Shown here one piece after another: positions 8,165 through 16,024 of a DNA stretch of 64,000 bases. Source of the stretch: JAJZRJ01 sp040757055 (lineage in GTDB: Bacteria > Desulfobacterota > Desulfobulbia > Desulfobulbales > Desulfurivibrionaceae). The number at the start of each line of letters is the position of its first letter. The first letter of the stretch is position 1. The stretch is taken from contig JBFLXY010000001.1 of the NCBI GenBank assembly GCA_040757055.1, forward strand, positions 310,001 through 374,000, read 5' to 3'. The translations under genes were made by a program, and so were the position numbers. The notes under the pieces were generated by a model. It searched no databases, was not told where the DNA came from, and saw only the letters and a program-made list of their open reading frames with translations.

Positions 8165-9045
8165 ACTACCCCTGCAGCATGACCGCCTTTGGCCGCGGCG
8201 AGGCGACGGGCGCCGGCCGCGCCTGGACCGTGGAACTCCGCTCGGTGAACCACCGCTACCTGGACATCAAGATCAAGATGCCCCGCAAATACGCGGCCTT
8301 CGAGGAGCGGATCAAGCGGGAGATCGGCGTCTGGTACAGCCGCGGCCATGTGGACGTGCTGGTCACGGTGGGCGGCGAGGCGGCCGAATCATTGAAGCTC
8401 ACCGCCAACCTGGCCCTGGCCCACGAATACCACAACTGCCTCACTGCCATCCGCAAGGAACTCCATCTGCCCGATACCCCGACCTTGGAAATGCTCAAGG
8501 ATTGCCGCGACGTGATCACGGCGGTGGAGGTGTCGGAGGATGTGGATGCCGCCTGGCCGGAACTGGCCGAGGCACTCAGGCTGGCACTCAATAGCACCCG
8601 GCGCATGCGGGAGGCCGAGGGCGAGGCGACCAAGACCGAGCTGCTCACGCGCCTCCGTGACTTCGAGAAGGCCGTCGGCGCCATCGAGGCGCAGACCCCG
8701 AGCCTGGTGGCCAGGCGGGGCGAGAAGCTCAGGGAGCGCCTCTCCAGCCTGCTCGCCGGCGTCACCCTCGATCCGGTGCGGCTGGCCCAGGAGGTGGCGG
8801 TGATGGCGGACAAATCCGACGTCACCGAGGAGATCGTCCGCCTCAAAAGCCACATCGAACAGTTCCGCCACTTCCTCGCCGCGCCCGAGCCCACTGGCCG
8901 GCGTCTCGACTTCCTGCTCCAGGAGTTCTTCCGCGAGATCAACACCATCGCCTCGAAGATCAGCGAGGTGACGATCTCCCACCAGACCGTGGAGATGAAG
9001 AACGAGGTGGAAAAGCTGCGCGAGCAGGTGCAGAATCTGGAATAA
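8161..9045 (+). CDS. yicC: YicC/YloC-family endoribonuclease
   Basis: A 294-residue protein with the family's N-terminal signature (MTAFGRGEATGAGRAWTVEL, then RSVNHRYLDI) and the conserved acidic C terminus (DFLLQEFFREINTIASK, EMKNEVEKLREQVQN). YicC members are manganese-dependent endoribonucleases involved in RNA decay and stationary-phase survival. The full length fits the family. It sits between rfaE1 (four-base overlap) and the remA-like gene, and the yicC-remA-gmk order is common across Firmicutes and delta-proteobacteria, which supports both neighbour calls. Confidence 0.92.
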   Translation: MNYPCSMTAFGRGEATGAGRAWTVELRSVNHRYLDIKIKMPRKYAAFEERIKREIGVWYSRGHVDVLVTVGGEAAESLKLTANLALAHEYHNCLTAIRKELHLPDTPTLEMLKDCRDVITAVEVSEDVDAAWPELAEALRLALNSTRRMREAEGEATKTELLTRLRDFEKAVGAIEAQTPSLVARRGEKLRERLSSLLAGVTLDPVRLAQEVAVMADKSDVTEEIVRLKSHIEQFRHFLAAPEPTGRRLDFLLQEFFREINTIASKISEVTISHQTVEMKNEVEKLREQVQNLE

Positions 9046-9096
9046 CGGGGCAAGGGGCGTCTTGCCTTTTGGCCCACGACACACGCGGGGAAACGC

Positions 9097-9399
9097 ATGG
9101 ACCAGCGCATGATCAACGTCGGCTTCGGCAACGCCGTGCTCGCCAGTCGGGTGCTGGCGGTGGTGAACCCGAAATCCTCGCCCATGAAGAAGCTCAAGGA
9201 GGAGGCCAAGGAGCAGAAGCGGCTCATCGACGTCACCGAGGGCCGCCGCACCCGCTCCATCATCATCCTCGACAGCAACCACGTGGTGCTCTCCTCGGTG
9301 CAGCCGGAAACCATCACCATGCGCTTTGCCGCCGCGCCGGGCAAGGAGAAGCTCGAGGAGGAACCGGAACCGCCACCTGCCAGGAAAGGAGCGAAATGA
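9097..9399 (+). CDS. RemA-like (DUF370) protein
   Basis: A 100-residue protein whose N-terminal 85 residues match the DUF370/RemA family (MINVGFGNAVLASRVLAVVN, then SPMKKLKEEAKE and RRTRSIIILDSNHVVLSS). In Bacillus RemA is a DNA-binding activator of matrix genes; in Gram-negatives its job is unknown. An alternative start at Met5 (MINVGFGN, base 9109) matches the usual family N terminus; I kept ATG 9097. The stop overlaps the gmk start by four bases, so the two are translationally coupled. Confidence 0.88.
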   Translation: MDQRMINVGFGNAVLASRVLAVVNPKSSPMKKLKEEAKEQKRLIDVTEGRRTRSIIILDSNHVVLSSVQPETITMRFAAAPGKEKLEEEPEPPPARKGAK

Positions 9400-10004
9400 G
9401 CGGCACCCTCTTTGTCATCTCCGCCCCCTCCGGCGCCGGCAAGACCACCCTCCTGAAAAGAATCATGGCCGAAGTGCCGGGCTTGGCCTTCTCCGTCTCC
9501 CACACCACGCGGCCGCCCCGGCCGGGTGAGCGCAACGGGGTCGATTACCACTTCGTGAGCCGCGAAGAGTTCCTCGCCATGCGCGAGCAGGGCGCCTTTC
9601 TCGAATGGGCCGAGGTGCACACCAACCTCTACGGCACCAGCAGGCAGGCCGTGGCCGACAAACTGGCCACCGGCGTGGACGTCTTCCTCGACATCGACGT
9701 GCAGGGCGCCCGCCAGATCAAGGAAGCGCGCGACCTGGGCGCGGTCTTCCTCTTTGTCGCCCCGCCCTCCTGGCAGGAACTGGAGAAGCGGCTGCGCGGC
9801 CGCGGCACCGAGGCGGCGGATACAATGCAGATCCGGCTGGACAATGCGAGAAAGGAGATGGCCGAGGCGCACTGGTACGACTATCTCATCGTCAACGACG
9901 ACCTGGCCGCCGCCACCGAGATGCTCAAGGCGGTGATCCTGGCTGAACGCTGCCGGGGCCGCCGGGGCGCAAGCGGCGCGCCGGCCGCCTTCCCCGCGCC
10001 ATGA
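9396..10004 (+). CDS. gmk: Guanylate kinase
   Basis: A 202-residue enzyme that converts GMP and ATP to GDP and ADP. It has the P-loop SAPSGAGKTTLL (residues 9-20), the GMP-binding block VSHTTRPPRPGE and the lid region VFLFVAPPSWQELEKRLRGR. The start at ATG 9396 is fixed by the P-loop position near residue 10, by a GGAAAGGAG site and by the ATGA overlap with the remA-like gene. It overlaps rlmB by four bases. The C-terminal 15 residues are Arg/Ala-rich and look non-essential. Confidence 0.95.
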   Translation: MSGTLFVISAPSGAGKTTLLKRIMAEVPGLAFSVSHTTRPPRPGERNGVDYHFVSREEFLAMREQGAFLEWAEVHTNLYGTSRQAVADKLATGVDVFLDIDVQGARQIKEARDLGAVFLFVAPPSWQELEKRLRGRGTEAADTMQIRLDNARKEMAEAHWYDYLIVNDDLAAATEMLKAVILAERCRGRRGASGAPAAFPAP

Positions 10005-10771
10005 AAAAACCCGCCCGCCCTGCCGCCCGCCCGGCGCCGCTCATGATCTGGGGGCTCCACCCGGTGCTGGAGCTGCTCCGCCACCAGCCGCAGCAGATCA
10101 CCGAGATACTCCTCATCAAAGGCCGCGAGGCCCAAGGCTTCCACCAGCTCACCGGCCTGGCCAACCGCCACGGCATCAGCGTGAAACAGGTGGAGACGCT
10201 GCCGATCCCCGATGCGGAGAGTGTCACCCATCAGGGCGTGGCCGCCGCCATCCGGCCCTTTGCACCCATGGGCTTCAACAGCCTGCTGGAGCGGCTGGCC
10301 GGCAACCCGGCGCCGCTTCTCGTGGTGCTCGACTCGATCCAGGACCCGCACAACCTGGGGGCCATCATCCGTTCCGCCGCAGCAGCCGGGGCTGACGGCA
10401 TCATCCTGCCCAAGGACCGCTCCGCCCCGCTTTCCGGCACGGCGCTCAAGGCCTCGGCCGGCACCATGGCGCTCGTCAACCTCTGCCAGGTCACCAACGT
10501 GGCCCAGACCCTGAAGGAACTGAAAAAAGAGGGGTTCTGGATTTACGGGGCCGCGGGCGAGGCGGGCCAGTCGCTCTATGCCACCAGCTTTTCCGGGCCG
10601 CTCTGCATCGTGATCGGCAGCGAGGGCAGGGGGCTGCGCCCCCTTGTGGCGGAACAGTGCGACCACCTCATTGCCATCCCCCTGGCCGCCGGAGTGGAAT
10701 CCCTCAACGCCTCGGTGGCCGCGGGCGTCATCCTCTTCGAGATCGTGCGCCAGCGACAACCTGTCGCCTGA
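10001..10771 (+). CDS. rlmB: 23S rRNA (guanosine-2'-O-)-methyltransferase, RlmB/SpoU family
   Basis: A 256-residue SPOUT enzyme that methylates the ribose of G2251 in 23S rRNA using SAM. It has an N-terminal substrate-binding domain (IWGLHPVLELLRHQPQQI), motif 1 (VLDSIQDPHNLGAIIRSA), motif 2 (IVIGSEGRGLRPLV) and motif 3 (AIPLAAGVESLNASVAAGV), which together form the trefoil knot. The length is close to the usual 245-250. It is coupled to gmk by an ATGA overlap. The family is certain; the exact target nucleotide is by homology. Confidence 0.92.
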   Translation: MKKPARPAARPAPLMIWGLHPVLELLRHQPQQITEILLIKGREAQGFHQLTGLANRHGISVKQVETLPIPDAESVTHQGVAAAIRPFAPMGFNSLLERLAGNPAPLLVVLDSIQDPHNLGAIIRSAAAAGADGIILPKDRSAPLSGTALKASAGTMALVNLCQVTNVAQTLKELKKEGFWIYGAAGEAGQSLYATSFSGPLCIVIGSEGRGLRPLVAEQCDHLIAIPLAAGVESLNASVAAGVILFEIVRQRQPVA

Positions 10772-10847
10772 CCCGGGAACACCGGATCGTCTCTCTCGTG
10801 ACCAATGACCGCATTGACTTTCTCCAGGCGCGGTATCATTATTGACC

Positions 10848-11273
10848 ATGCTCTTCCTCAACCGCCACGTCACCATTCCGCTGAGCGAAATCGAGATCCG
10901 CTACACCCATGCCCAGGGGCCGGGCGGCCAGCACGTCAACAAGGCGGCCACCGCGGTGCACCTGCGCTTTGACTTCCTTAGCTCGCCCTCGTTGCCCGAG
11001 GAGTGGAAGGAGCGACTGCTGGCGGCCAGCGACCGCAGGATCAGCGAGGAGGGGGTGATCGTCATCAAGGCGGGCCGCTTCCGCAGCCAGGAAAGAAACC
11101 GGGAGGATGCGCTGGAACGGCTGGCCGGACTGATCCGGGCCGCCACCGCAGTGCGCAAGAAACGGCGACCCACCGCGCCCACCAGAAGCTCCCGGGAAAA
11201 ACGCCTCACCAGCAAAGCGCGGGCCGGCCAGACCAAGGCCCTGCGCAAGGCGATCCGCCCCAACGGCGACTGA
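10848..11273 (+). CDS. arfB: Alternative ribosome-rescue factor (peptidyl-tRNA hydrolase)
   Basis: A 141-residue protein with the release-factor GGQ motif at residues 26-28 (HAQGPGGQHVNKAATA) but without codon-recognition domains. It also has the Arg/Lys-rich C-terminal tail (RKKRRPT through KARAGQTKALRKAIRPNGD) that enters the empty mRNA channel of stalled ribosomes. This is the ArfB/YaeJ layout. I take ATG 10848; a TTG two codons earlier is possible. It is transcribed apart from rlmB, with 76 bases between. Confidence 0.92.
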   Translation: MLFLNRHVTIPLSEIEIRYTHAQGPGGQHVNKAATAVHLRFDFLSSPSLPEEWKERLLAASDRRISEEGVIVIKAGRFRSQERNREDALERLAGLIRAATAVRKKRRPTAPTRSSREKRLTSKARAGQTKALRKAIRPNGD

Positions 11274-11391
11274 AGCGCCGCAGGCACTCCGCCCACCCGG
11301 CTTCCCACTTCCCGGAGGGGCAGGACCGCAGTCCCGCCAGAAAACGTGCGGTCACGAAGAGACATGCCCCGCCGGTTTTCCACCGCAGCCC

Positions 11392-11420
11392 TTGAATATC
11401 CCGGGGAAAAACGCTATAAC
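11392..11420 (+). promoter_or_regulatory. Sigma-70 promoter for gltX
   Basis: TTGAAT (11392-11397), a 17-base spacer and TATAAC (11415-11420) make a good promoter with a start near 11427 and a leader of about 57 bases. The gap 11274-11391 holds only a weak hairpin (11319-11337) and nothing else I recognise. Confidence 0.72.
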
Positions 11421-11483
11421 CTCGCTTTACTCTCACGTCGCTCACCGTGGGGAATAGCCCCGCGAAAATAAGGAGATACGCAC

Positions 11484-12962
11484 ATGTCGGAAGTCCGGGT
11501 CCGTTTCCCCCCCAGCCCCACGGGGTACCTGCACATCGGCGGCGCCCGCACCGCCCTCTACAACTGGCTTTTTGCCAGGAAGCACGGCGGCAGGCTGGTG
11601 CTGCGCATCGAGGACACCGATGCAGAGCGCTCCACCCAGGAGTCGATCCAGGGCATCATCGACGGCCTCACCTGGCTCGGCATCACCTGGGACGAGGGCC
11701 CCTACTTCCAGTCCGAGCACGCGGCCGAGCATGTGGCGGCCGCCAGCAAGCTTTTGGAAACAGGCCACGCCTACAGGTGCTTTTGCACCAAGGAAGAGCT
11801 GGACGCCAAGCGCGAGAAGGCCCAGGCCAACAAGGAAGACTACAAGTACGACGGCACCTGCCGCCACCTGACGCCGGAGGAGATCGCGGCCAGGGAGGCC
11901 CAGGGACTGCCCTTTGTCATCCGCTTCAAGGTGCCGCGGATCGAGGGCAAGGTCGGTTTCGACGACGCGGTCTATGGCCGGGTGGAGCGCGCCTATGCCG
12001 ACATCGAGGATTTCGTCATCGTCCGCTCCAACGGCCTGCCGCTCTATCTTCTCTGCAACGTGGTGGACGACATCCGCGACCGCATCACCCACGTCATCCG
12101 CGGCCAGGACGGCCTGGTCAACACCCCGCGCCAGATTTTGATCTACCAGGCCCTGGGCGCGCCGCTGCCGGTCTTTGCCCACATGCCGCTGACCCTGGAC
12201 CTCAACAAAGCCAAAATCTCCAAGCGCAGCCACGGCGAGATCGTGGCGGTGCAGTTCTACCGCGACCACGGCTTCCTGCCCTGGGCCCTGGCCAACTTCC
12301 TGGTGCTGCTGGGCTGGTCGCCGGGAGACGACCGCGAAATCTTCTCCCGCGAGGAACTCATCGATGCCTTTTCCCTCAATGGCATCACCCGCTCCAACTC
12401 CATCTTCAACTACCGCAAGGACGATCCCAAGTTCTTCACCGATCCCAAGGCATTGAACATCAATGCCCACTACCTGCGCACCCTGCCTGTCGAGGAGATC
12501 GCGCCGCTGGTGCAGAAGGAGCTGGAGAGGGCCGGCCTCTGGGACGCTGCCTACGCCGGCGAAAAAAAGGCTTGGTTCCTCCGCACCCTCGAACTCATCC
12601 GCGAGCGGTTCCACACCCTGACCGACTTCGCCACCCTGGGCCGCGCCTACTTTGCCGACGATTTTGTGATCGACGAGCAGGCCCTCGGCAAAAACGTGCT
12701 CAAACACCCGGAACTCAAGGAGCTGCTGCCCGAACTGGCCGACCGCTTCGAGGCCCTGCCCGAATTGACCGCGGCGGAGGCGGAACGGGTGGCCCGGGAG
12801 TTTGCCGAGGCCAAGGGCATCAAACCGGGCCTGCCCATCAACGCCGCCCGGGCGCTCATCACCGGCCAGATCAAGGGGCCGAGCATGTTCGAACTCTTCG
12901 AGCATCTGGGCAAGGAACGGGTTGTCAAACGGCTGCGCACCGTGGCACAATACTTCAACTGA
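11484..12962 (+). CDS. gltX: Glutamyl-tRNA synthetase
   Basis: A 492-residue class I aminoacyl-tRNA synthetase that charges tRNA-Glu with glutamate. The HIGH motif is in PPSPTGYLHIGGARTALYN (residues 9-27) and the KMSKS equivalent is KISKRSHGE near residue 245. The C-terminal half is the helical anticodon-binding domain. The start has a good site (AAGGAG). The next gene is glnS, so both Glx-tRNA synthetases are present. That suggests the indirect transamidation route is not the only source of Gln-tRNA here. Confidence 0.96.
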   Translation: MSEVRVRFPPSPTGYLHIGGARTALYNWLFARKHGGRLVLRIEDTDAERSTQESIQGIIDGLTWLGITWDEGPYFQSEHAAEHVAAASKLLETGHAYRCFCTKEELDAKREKAQANKEDYKYDGTCRHLTPEEIAAREAQGLPFVIRFKVPRIEGKVGFDDAVYGRVERAYADIEDFVIVRSNGLPLYLLCNVVDDIRDRITHVIRGQDGLVNTPRQILIYQALGAPLPVFAHMPLTLDLNKAKISKRSHGEIVAVQFYRDHGFLPWALANFLVLLGWSPGDDREIFSREELIDAFSLNGITRSNSIFNYRKDDPKFFTDPKALNINAHYLRTLPVEEIAPLVQKELERAGLWDAAYAGEKKAWFLRTLELIRERFHTLTDFATLGRAYFADDFVIDEQALGKNVLKHPELKELLPELADRFEALPELTAAEAERVAREFAEAKGIKPGLPINAARALITGQIKGPSMFELFEHLGKERVVKRLRTVAQYFN

Positions 12963-12969
12963 GTTAATG

Positions 12970-13028
12970 GCCACGAAATCCTCGAAAAACACGAAAAATT
13001 TTGGTGTTCTTTCGTGTGGTTCCGTGGC
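12970..13028. repeat. Intergenic hairpin of CCACGAA/CACGAA-type units
   Basis: Between gltX and glnS the left side carries GGCCACGAA, TCGAAAAA and CACGAAA. The right side carries the inverse (TTTCGTG, GTTCCGTGGC). They form a long imperfect stem-loop with an AT-rich centre. The units resemble short intergenic repeats (CACGAA/TTCGTG strings) that I have seen in many bacterial genomes. It may act as a transcript-stabilising or attenuating hairpin. Confidence 0.6.
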
Positions 13029-13055
13029 GAAAATTTTCTTTAAGAGATGCCGACC

Positions 13056-14747
13056 ATGAGCAGCGACGCCGCACCGTCTCCATCCAGGGACTTCATCCGC
13101 AAGATCATCGACGAAGACCTCGCCTCGGGCAAACATAGCCACGTGGTAACCCGCTTTCCGCCCGAGCCCAACGGCTACCTCCACATCGGCCATGCCAAGT
13201 CGATCTGCCTCAACTTCGGCCTGGCCCTGGAGTTCAAGGACTCCCGCTGCCACATGCGCTTCGACGACACCAACCCCTCCAAGGAGGAGGAGGAATACGT
13301 CCAGTCCATCCTGGCGGATGTCCAGTGGCTGGGCTTCGACTGGGGCAAGCACCTCTACTTTGCCTCGGACTACTTCGACAAACTTTACGAATACGCCGAG
13401 CATCTGATCCAGACCGGCAAGGCCTACGTCTGCGACCTCACCCCGGACGAGATCCGCGAATACCGCGGGACCCTCACCGCGCCGGGCAAGGAGAGCCCCT
13501 ACCGCAACCGCAGCGTCGAGGAAAACCTCGACCTCTTCCGCCGCATGCGGGCCGGCGAGTTCCCGGACGGTTCCCGGGTACTGCGGGCCAAGATCGACAT
13601 GGCCTCGGGCAACATCAACCTGCGCGATCCCGTGCTCTACCGCATCCTGCGGGCCACCCACCACCGCACCGGTGACACGTGGTGCCTCTACCCGATGTAC
13701 GACTACACCCACCCGATCTCCGATGCCCTGGAGGGGATCACCCATTCCCTCTGCACCTTGGAGTTCGAGGATCACCGGCCGCTCTACGACTGGACCCTCG
13801 ACCACCTGCCGGTGCCCTGCCACCCGCGGCAGATCGAGTTCGCAAGACTCAACCTCGCCTACACCGTGGTGAGCAAACGTAAGCTCATCAAGCTGGTGCA
13901 GGACGGCTACGTTTCCGGCTGGGACGACCCGAGGATGCCCACCATCTCTGGCATCCGGCGTCGGGGCTACACGCCACAGGCGATCCGCACCTTCTGCGAG
14001 CGTATTGGTCTCGCCAAGAACGACAGCGTAGTGGACATGGCCCTTTTGGAGCACTGCATCCGCGAAGACCTGAACGAGCTGGCGCCGCGCGCCATGGCCG
14101 TGCTCCAGCCGCTCAAGGTGGTGATCACCAACTATCCGGAGGGGAAAAGCGAGGAACTCGTGGCCCAGAACCATCCGCAAAAACCGGAGATGGGCGAACG
14201 TACCGTGCCCTTTGGCCGCGAGATCTACATCGAGCAGGAAGATTTCATGGAGCAGCCGCCCAAGAAGTTCTTCCGCCTGGCGCCGGGCCAGGAGGTGCGG
14301 CTGCGCTACGCCTACTTCATCAGGTGTGAAGAGGTGGTGAAGGATGCGAGCGGCAAGATCGTCGAACTCCGCTGCACCTACGACCCGGCCACCATCGGCG
14401 GCTCCGCCCCGGACGGCCGCAAGGTCAAGGGCACGATCCACTGGGTCTCGGCCGCCCACGCGGTACCAGCCGAGGTGCGGCTCTACGACCGCTTGTTCAC
14501 CAAGGAAAATCCGGACGACGCCGAAGAGGGCAAGGACTTCCGCGACTCCATCAACCCGGAGTCGCTGACGATCCTCGCCGGCTGCCTGGTGGAGCCGAGC
14601 CTGGCCAATGCCGCCCCGGAGCAGGGCTTCCAGTTCGAGCGCCAGGGCTACTTCTGCGCCGACCGCCGCGACTCACGCCCCGGCCACCTCGTCTTCAACC
14701 GCACCGTGACCCTGCGCGACTCCTGGGAAAAGGCGAAAGAGAAGTAA
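13056..14747 (+). CDS. glnS: Glutaminyl-tRNA synthetase
   Basis: A 563-residue class I synthetase that charges tRNA-Gln. The HIGH motif is in PPEPNGYLHIGHAKSICLNF, the KMSKS equivalent is VVSKRKLIKLV, and the two beta-barrel anticodon-binding domains fill the C-terminal 220 residues. ATG 13056 is preferred over ATG 13047 because AAGAG lies nine bases before it; the choice changes three residues. It is convergent with fbp across a hairpin of heptamer repeats. Confidence 0.95.
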   Translation: MSSDAAPSPSRDFIRKIIDEDLASGKHSHVVTRFPPEPNGYLHIGHAKSICLNFGLALEFKDSRCHMRFDDTNPSKEEEEYVQSILADVQWLGFDWGKHLYFASDYFDKLYEYAEHLIQTGKAYVCDLTPDEIREYRGTLTAPGKESPYRNRSVEENLDLFRRMRAGEFPDGSRVLRAKIDMASGNINLRDPVLYRILRATHHRTGDTWCLYPMYDYTHPISDALEGITHSLCTLEFEDHRPLYDWTLDHLPVPCHPRQIEFARLNLAYTVVSKRKLIKLVQDGYVSGWDDPRMPTISGIRRRGYTPQAIRTFCERIGLAKNDSVVDMALLEHCIREDLNELAPRAMAVLQPLKVVITNYPEGKSEELVAQNHPQKPEMGERTVPFGREIYIEQEDFMEQPPKKFFRLAPGQEVRLRYAYFIRCEEVVKDASGKIVELRCTYDPATIGGSAPDGRKVKGTIHWVSAAHAVPAEVRLYDRLFTKENPDDAEEGKDFRDSINPESLTILAGCLVEPSLANAAPEQGFQFERQGYFCADRRDSRPGHLVFNRTVTLRDSWEKAKEK

Positions 14748-14752
14748 AACAC

Positions 14753-14837
14753 AGGACTGAGGGCCGAGGACTAAGGGCCGAGAGAGAGGAGTGATTTTAA
14801 CTCAGCCCTCAGTCCTCAGTCCTCAGCCCTCAGTCCT
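14753..14837. repeat. Inverted arrays of 7-bp repeats between glnS and fbp
   Basis: The left arm reads as tandem heptamers GGACTGA, GGGCCGA, GGACTAA, GGGCCGA. The right arm is the inverse, CTCAGCC, CTCAGTC, CTCAGTC, CTCAGCC, CTCAGTC. Together they form a long hairpin that fills the gap between two convergent stop codons (14747 and 14838). It could serve as a two-way terminator, though there is no long T-run. Confidence 0.75.
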
Positions 14838-15857
14838 TTATCGCTTCCCGGCCAGAAACTCCCCGAACAGATCCACGTCGTGGCTGCTGCCGATGATGAG
14901 CGGCACCCGCTGGTGCAGCTCCTCCGGCTCGATGTCGAGAATGGTGCGGCCATCGTCGGTAATGGCGCGACCCCCGGCCTGCTCGGCAAGGAAGGCGAGC
15001 GGTGCCGCCTCATAGAGCAGGCGCAGCTTGCCGTGGGGCTTGGCCGGGTTCTTGTGGTCGCGGGGGTAGAGGAAGATGCCGCCGGCAATGAGGTTGCGGT
15101 GGAAATCCGCCACCAGCGAGCCGATATAGCGCGCGCTGTAGGGCCGGCCACTGGGCTTGTCCGCTGCCTTGAGGTAATCGAGATAGCGACGCACCGCCTC
15201 GTCCCAGTAAATGAAGTTGCCTTCGTTGATGCTGAAGTACTTGCTGCGCTCCGGGATGCGGATATCCGGGTGGGAGAGGTAGAACTCGCCCACACTGGGG
15301 TCCAGGGTGAAGCCATGCACTCCGTCACCGGTGGAAAAGACGAGCATGGTGCTGGAGCCGTAGATGATGTAGCCGGCCGCCACCTGGTCGCGCCCTTTCT
15401 GCAACAGGTCGCTGTCGTCGCCCGGGCCGCCGTCCGGGGTGCGGCGGCGGTGGATGGAAAAAATGGTGCCGATGCTCACGTTCACGTCGATGTTCGAGGA
15501 GCCGTCCAGGGGGTCGAAGGCCAGGGTGTATTTGCCTTCATACCCATCCGCCACAGGGATGGCGTCCGCCTCCTCCTCGGAGGTCATGGTGCAGATATAG
15601 CCGCAGCGGGCCATGCGGCGCTTGATCGTGTTGTTGGCGAACTCGTCGAGCTTCTGGACATGCTCGCCCTGGATGTTGGTCTTGCCGCTCATGCCGAGGA
15701 TATCGGCCAGGCCCGCCATGTTGACCTCTGCGTTGATGGTCTTGGCTGCCACGATGAGTTCGTTCAGCAGGCCGGAAAGCTCGCCGGTCGCCTCCGGATG
15801 AAGGCGCTGGCTGTCGATGATGTGGCGGCTTACCGTGATCCCGAGCGGTCTGTTCAT
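14838..15857 (-). CDS. fbp: Fructose-1,6-bisphosphatase, class I
   Basis: A 339-residue gluconeogenic enzyme that hydrolyses fructose 1,6-bisphosphate to fructose 6-phosphate. The metal-binding signature DPLDGSSNIDVNVSIGTIF, the DDSDLL region and the C-terminal FLYPRDHKNPAKPHGKLRL substrate block are intact. The length is usual for the class. ATG 15857 has AGGGGCAG upstream. It is read from the promoter at 15908-15936 and is divergent from the MFS gene. Confidence 0.95.
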   Translation of the reverse strand: MNRPLGITVSRHIIDSQRLHPEATGELSGLLNELIVAAKTINAEVNMAGLADILGMSGKTNIQGEHVQKLDEFANNTIKRRMARCGYICTMTSEEEADAIPVADGYEGKYTLAFDPLDGSSNIDVNVSIGTIFSIHRRRTPDGGPGDDSDLLQKGRDQVAAGYIIYGSSTMLVFSTGDGVHGFTLDPSVGEFYLSHPDIRIPERSKYFSINEGNFIYWDEAVRRYLDYLKAADKPSGRPYSARYIGSLVADFHRNLIAGGIFLYPRDHKNPAKPHGKLRLLYEAAPLAFLAEQAGGRAITDDGRTILDIEPEELHQRVPLIIGSSHDVDLFGEFLAGKR

Positions 15858-15907
15858 AACTCTGCCCCTGTCATGCTCGCTGTGTTGGCTGTTGGTTGGC
15901 TGCCCCC

Positions 15908-15936
15908 ATACTACGCAAGATGCCGGAGAGGGTCAA
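15908..15936 (-). promoter_or_regulatory. Probable sigma-70 promoter for fbp
   Basis: On the minus strand TTGACC (15936-15931), a 17-base spacer and TAGTAT (15913-15908) lie about 50 bases before the fbp start. The facing strand has TTGACA at 15991-15996, which may serve the MFS gene, but its -10 is weak. Confidence 0.55.
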
Positions 15937-16024
15937 CAACCAATCAGGCTGCCGTCCCGCCTTTTCCTGATCACGCTCTCCTTTTTCGCATTGACACCGT
16001 GGGCAACTCTGGAACAATAACCCC

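Noticed and set aside
11274..11483. tRNA or small RNA gene before gltX
   Set aside because: I looked for a cloverleaf here and in the other gaps and found none.
13047..13055. Earlier glnS start at ATG 13047
   Set aside because: Possible, but the spacing from AAGAG favours ATG 13056; only three residues differ.
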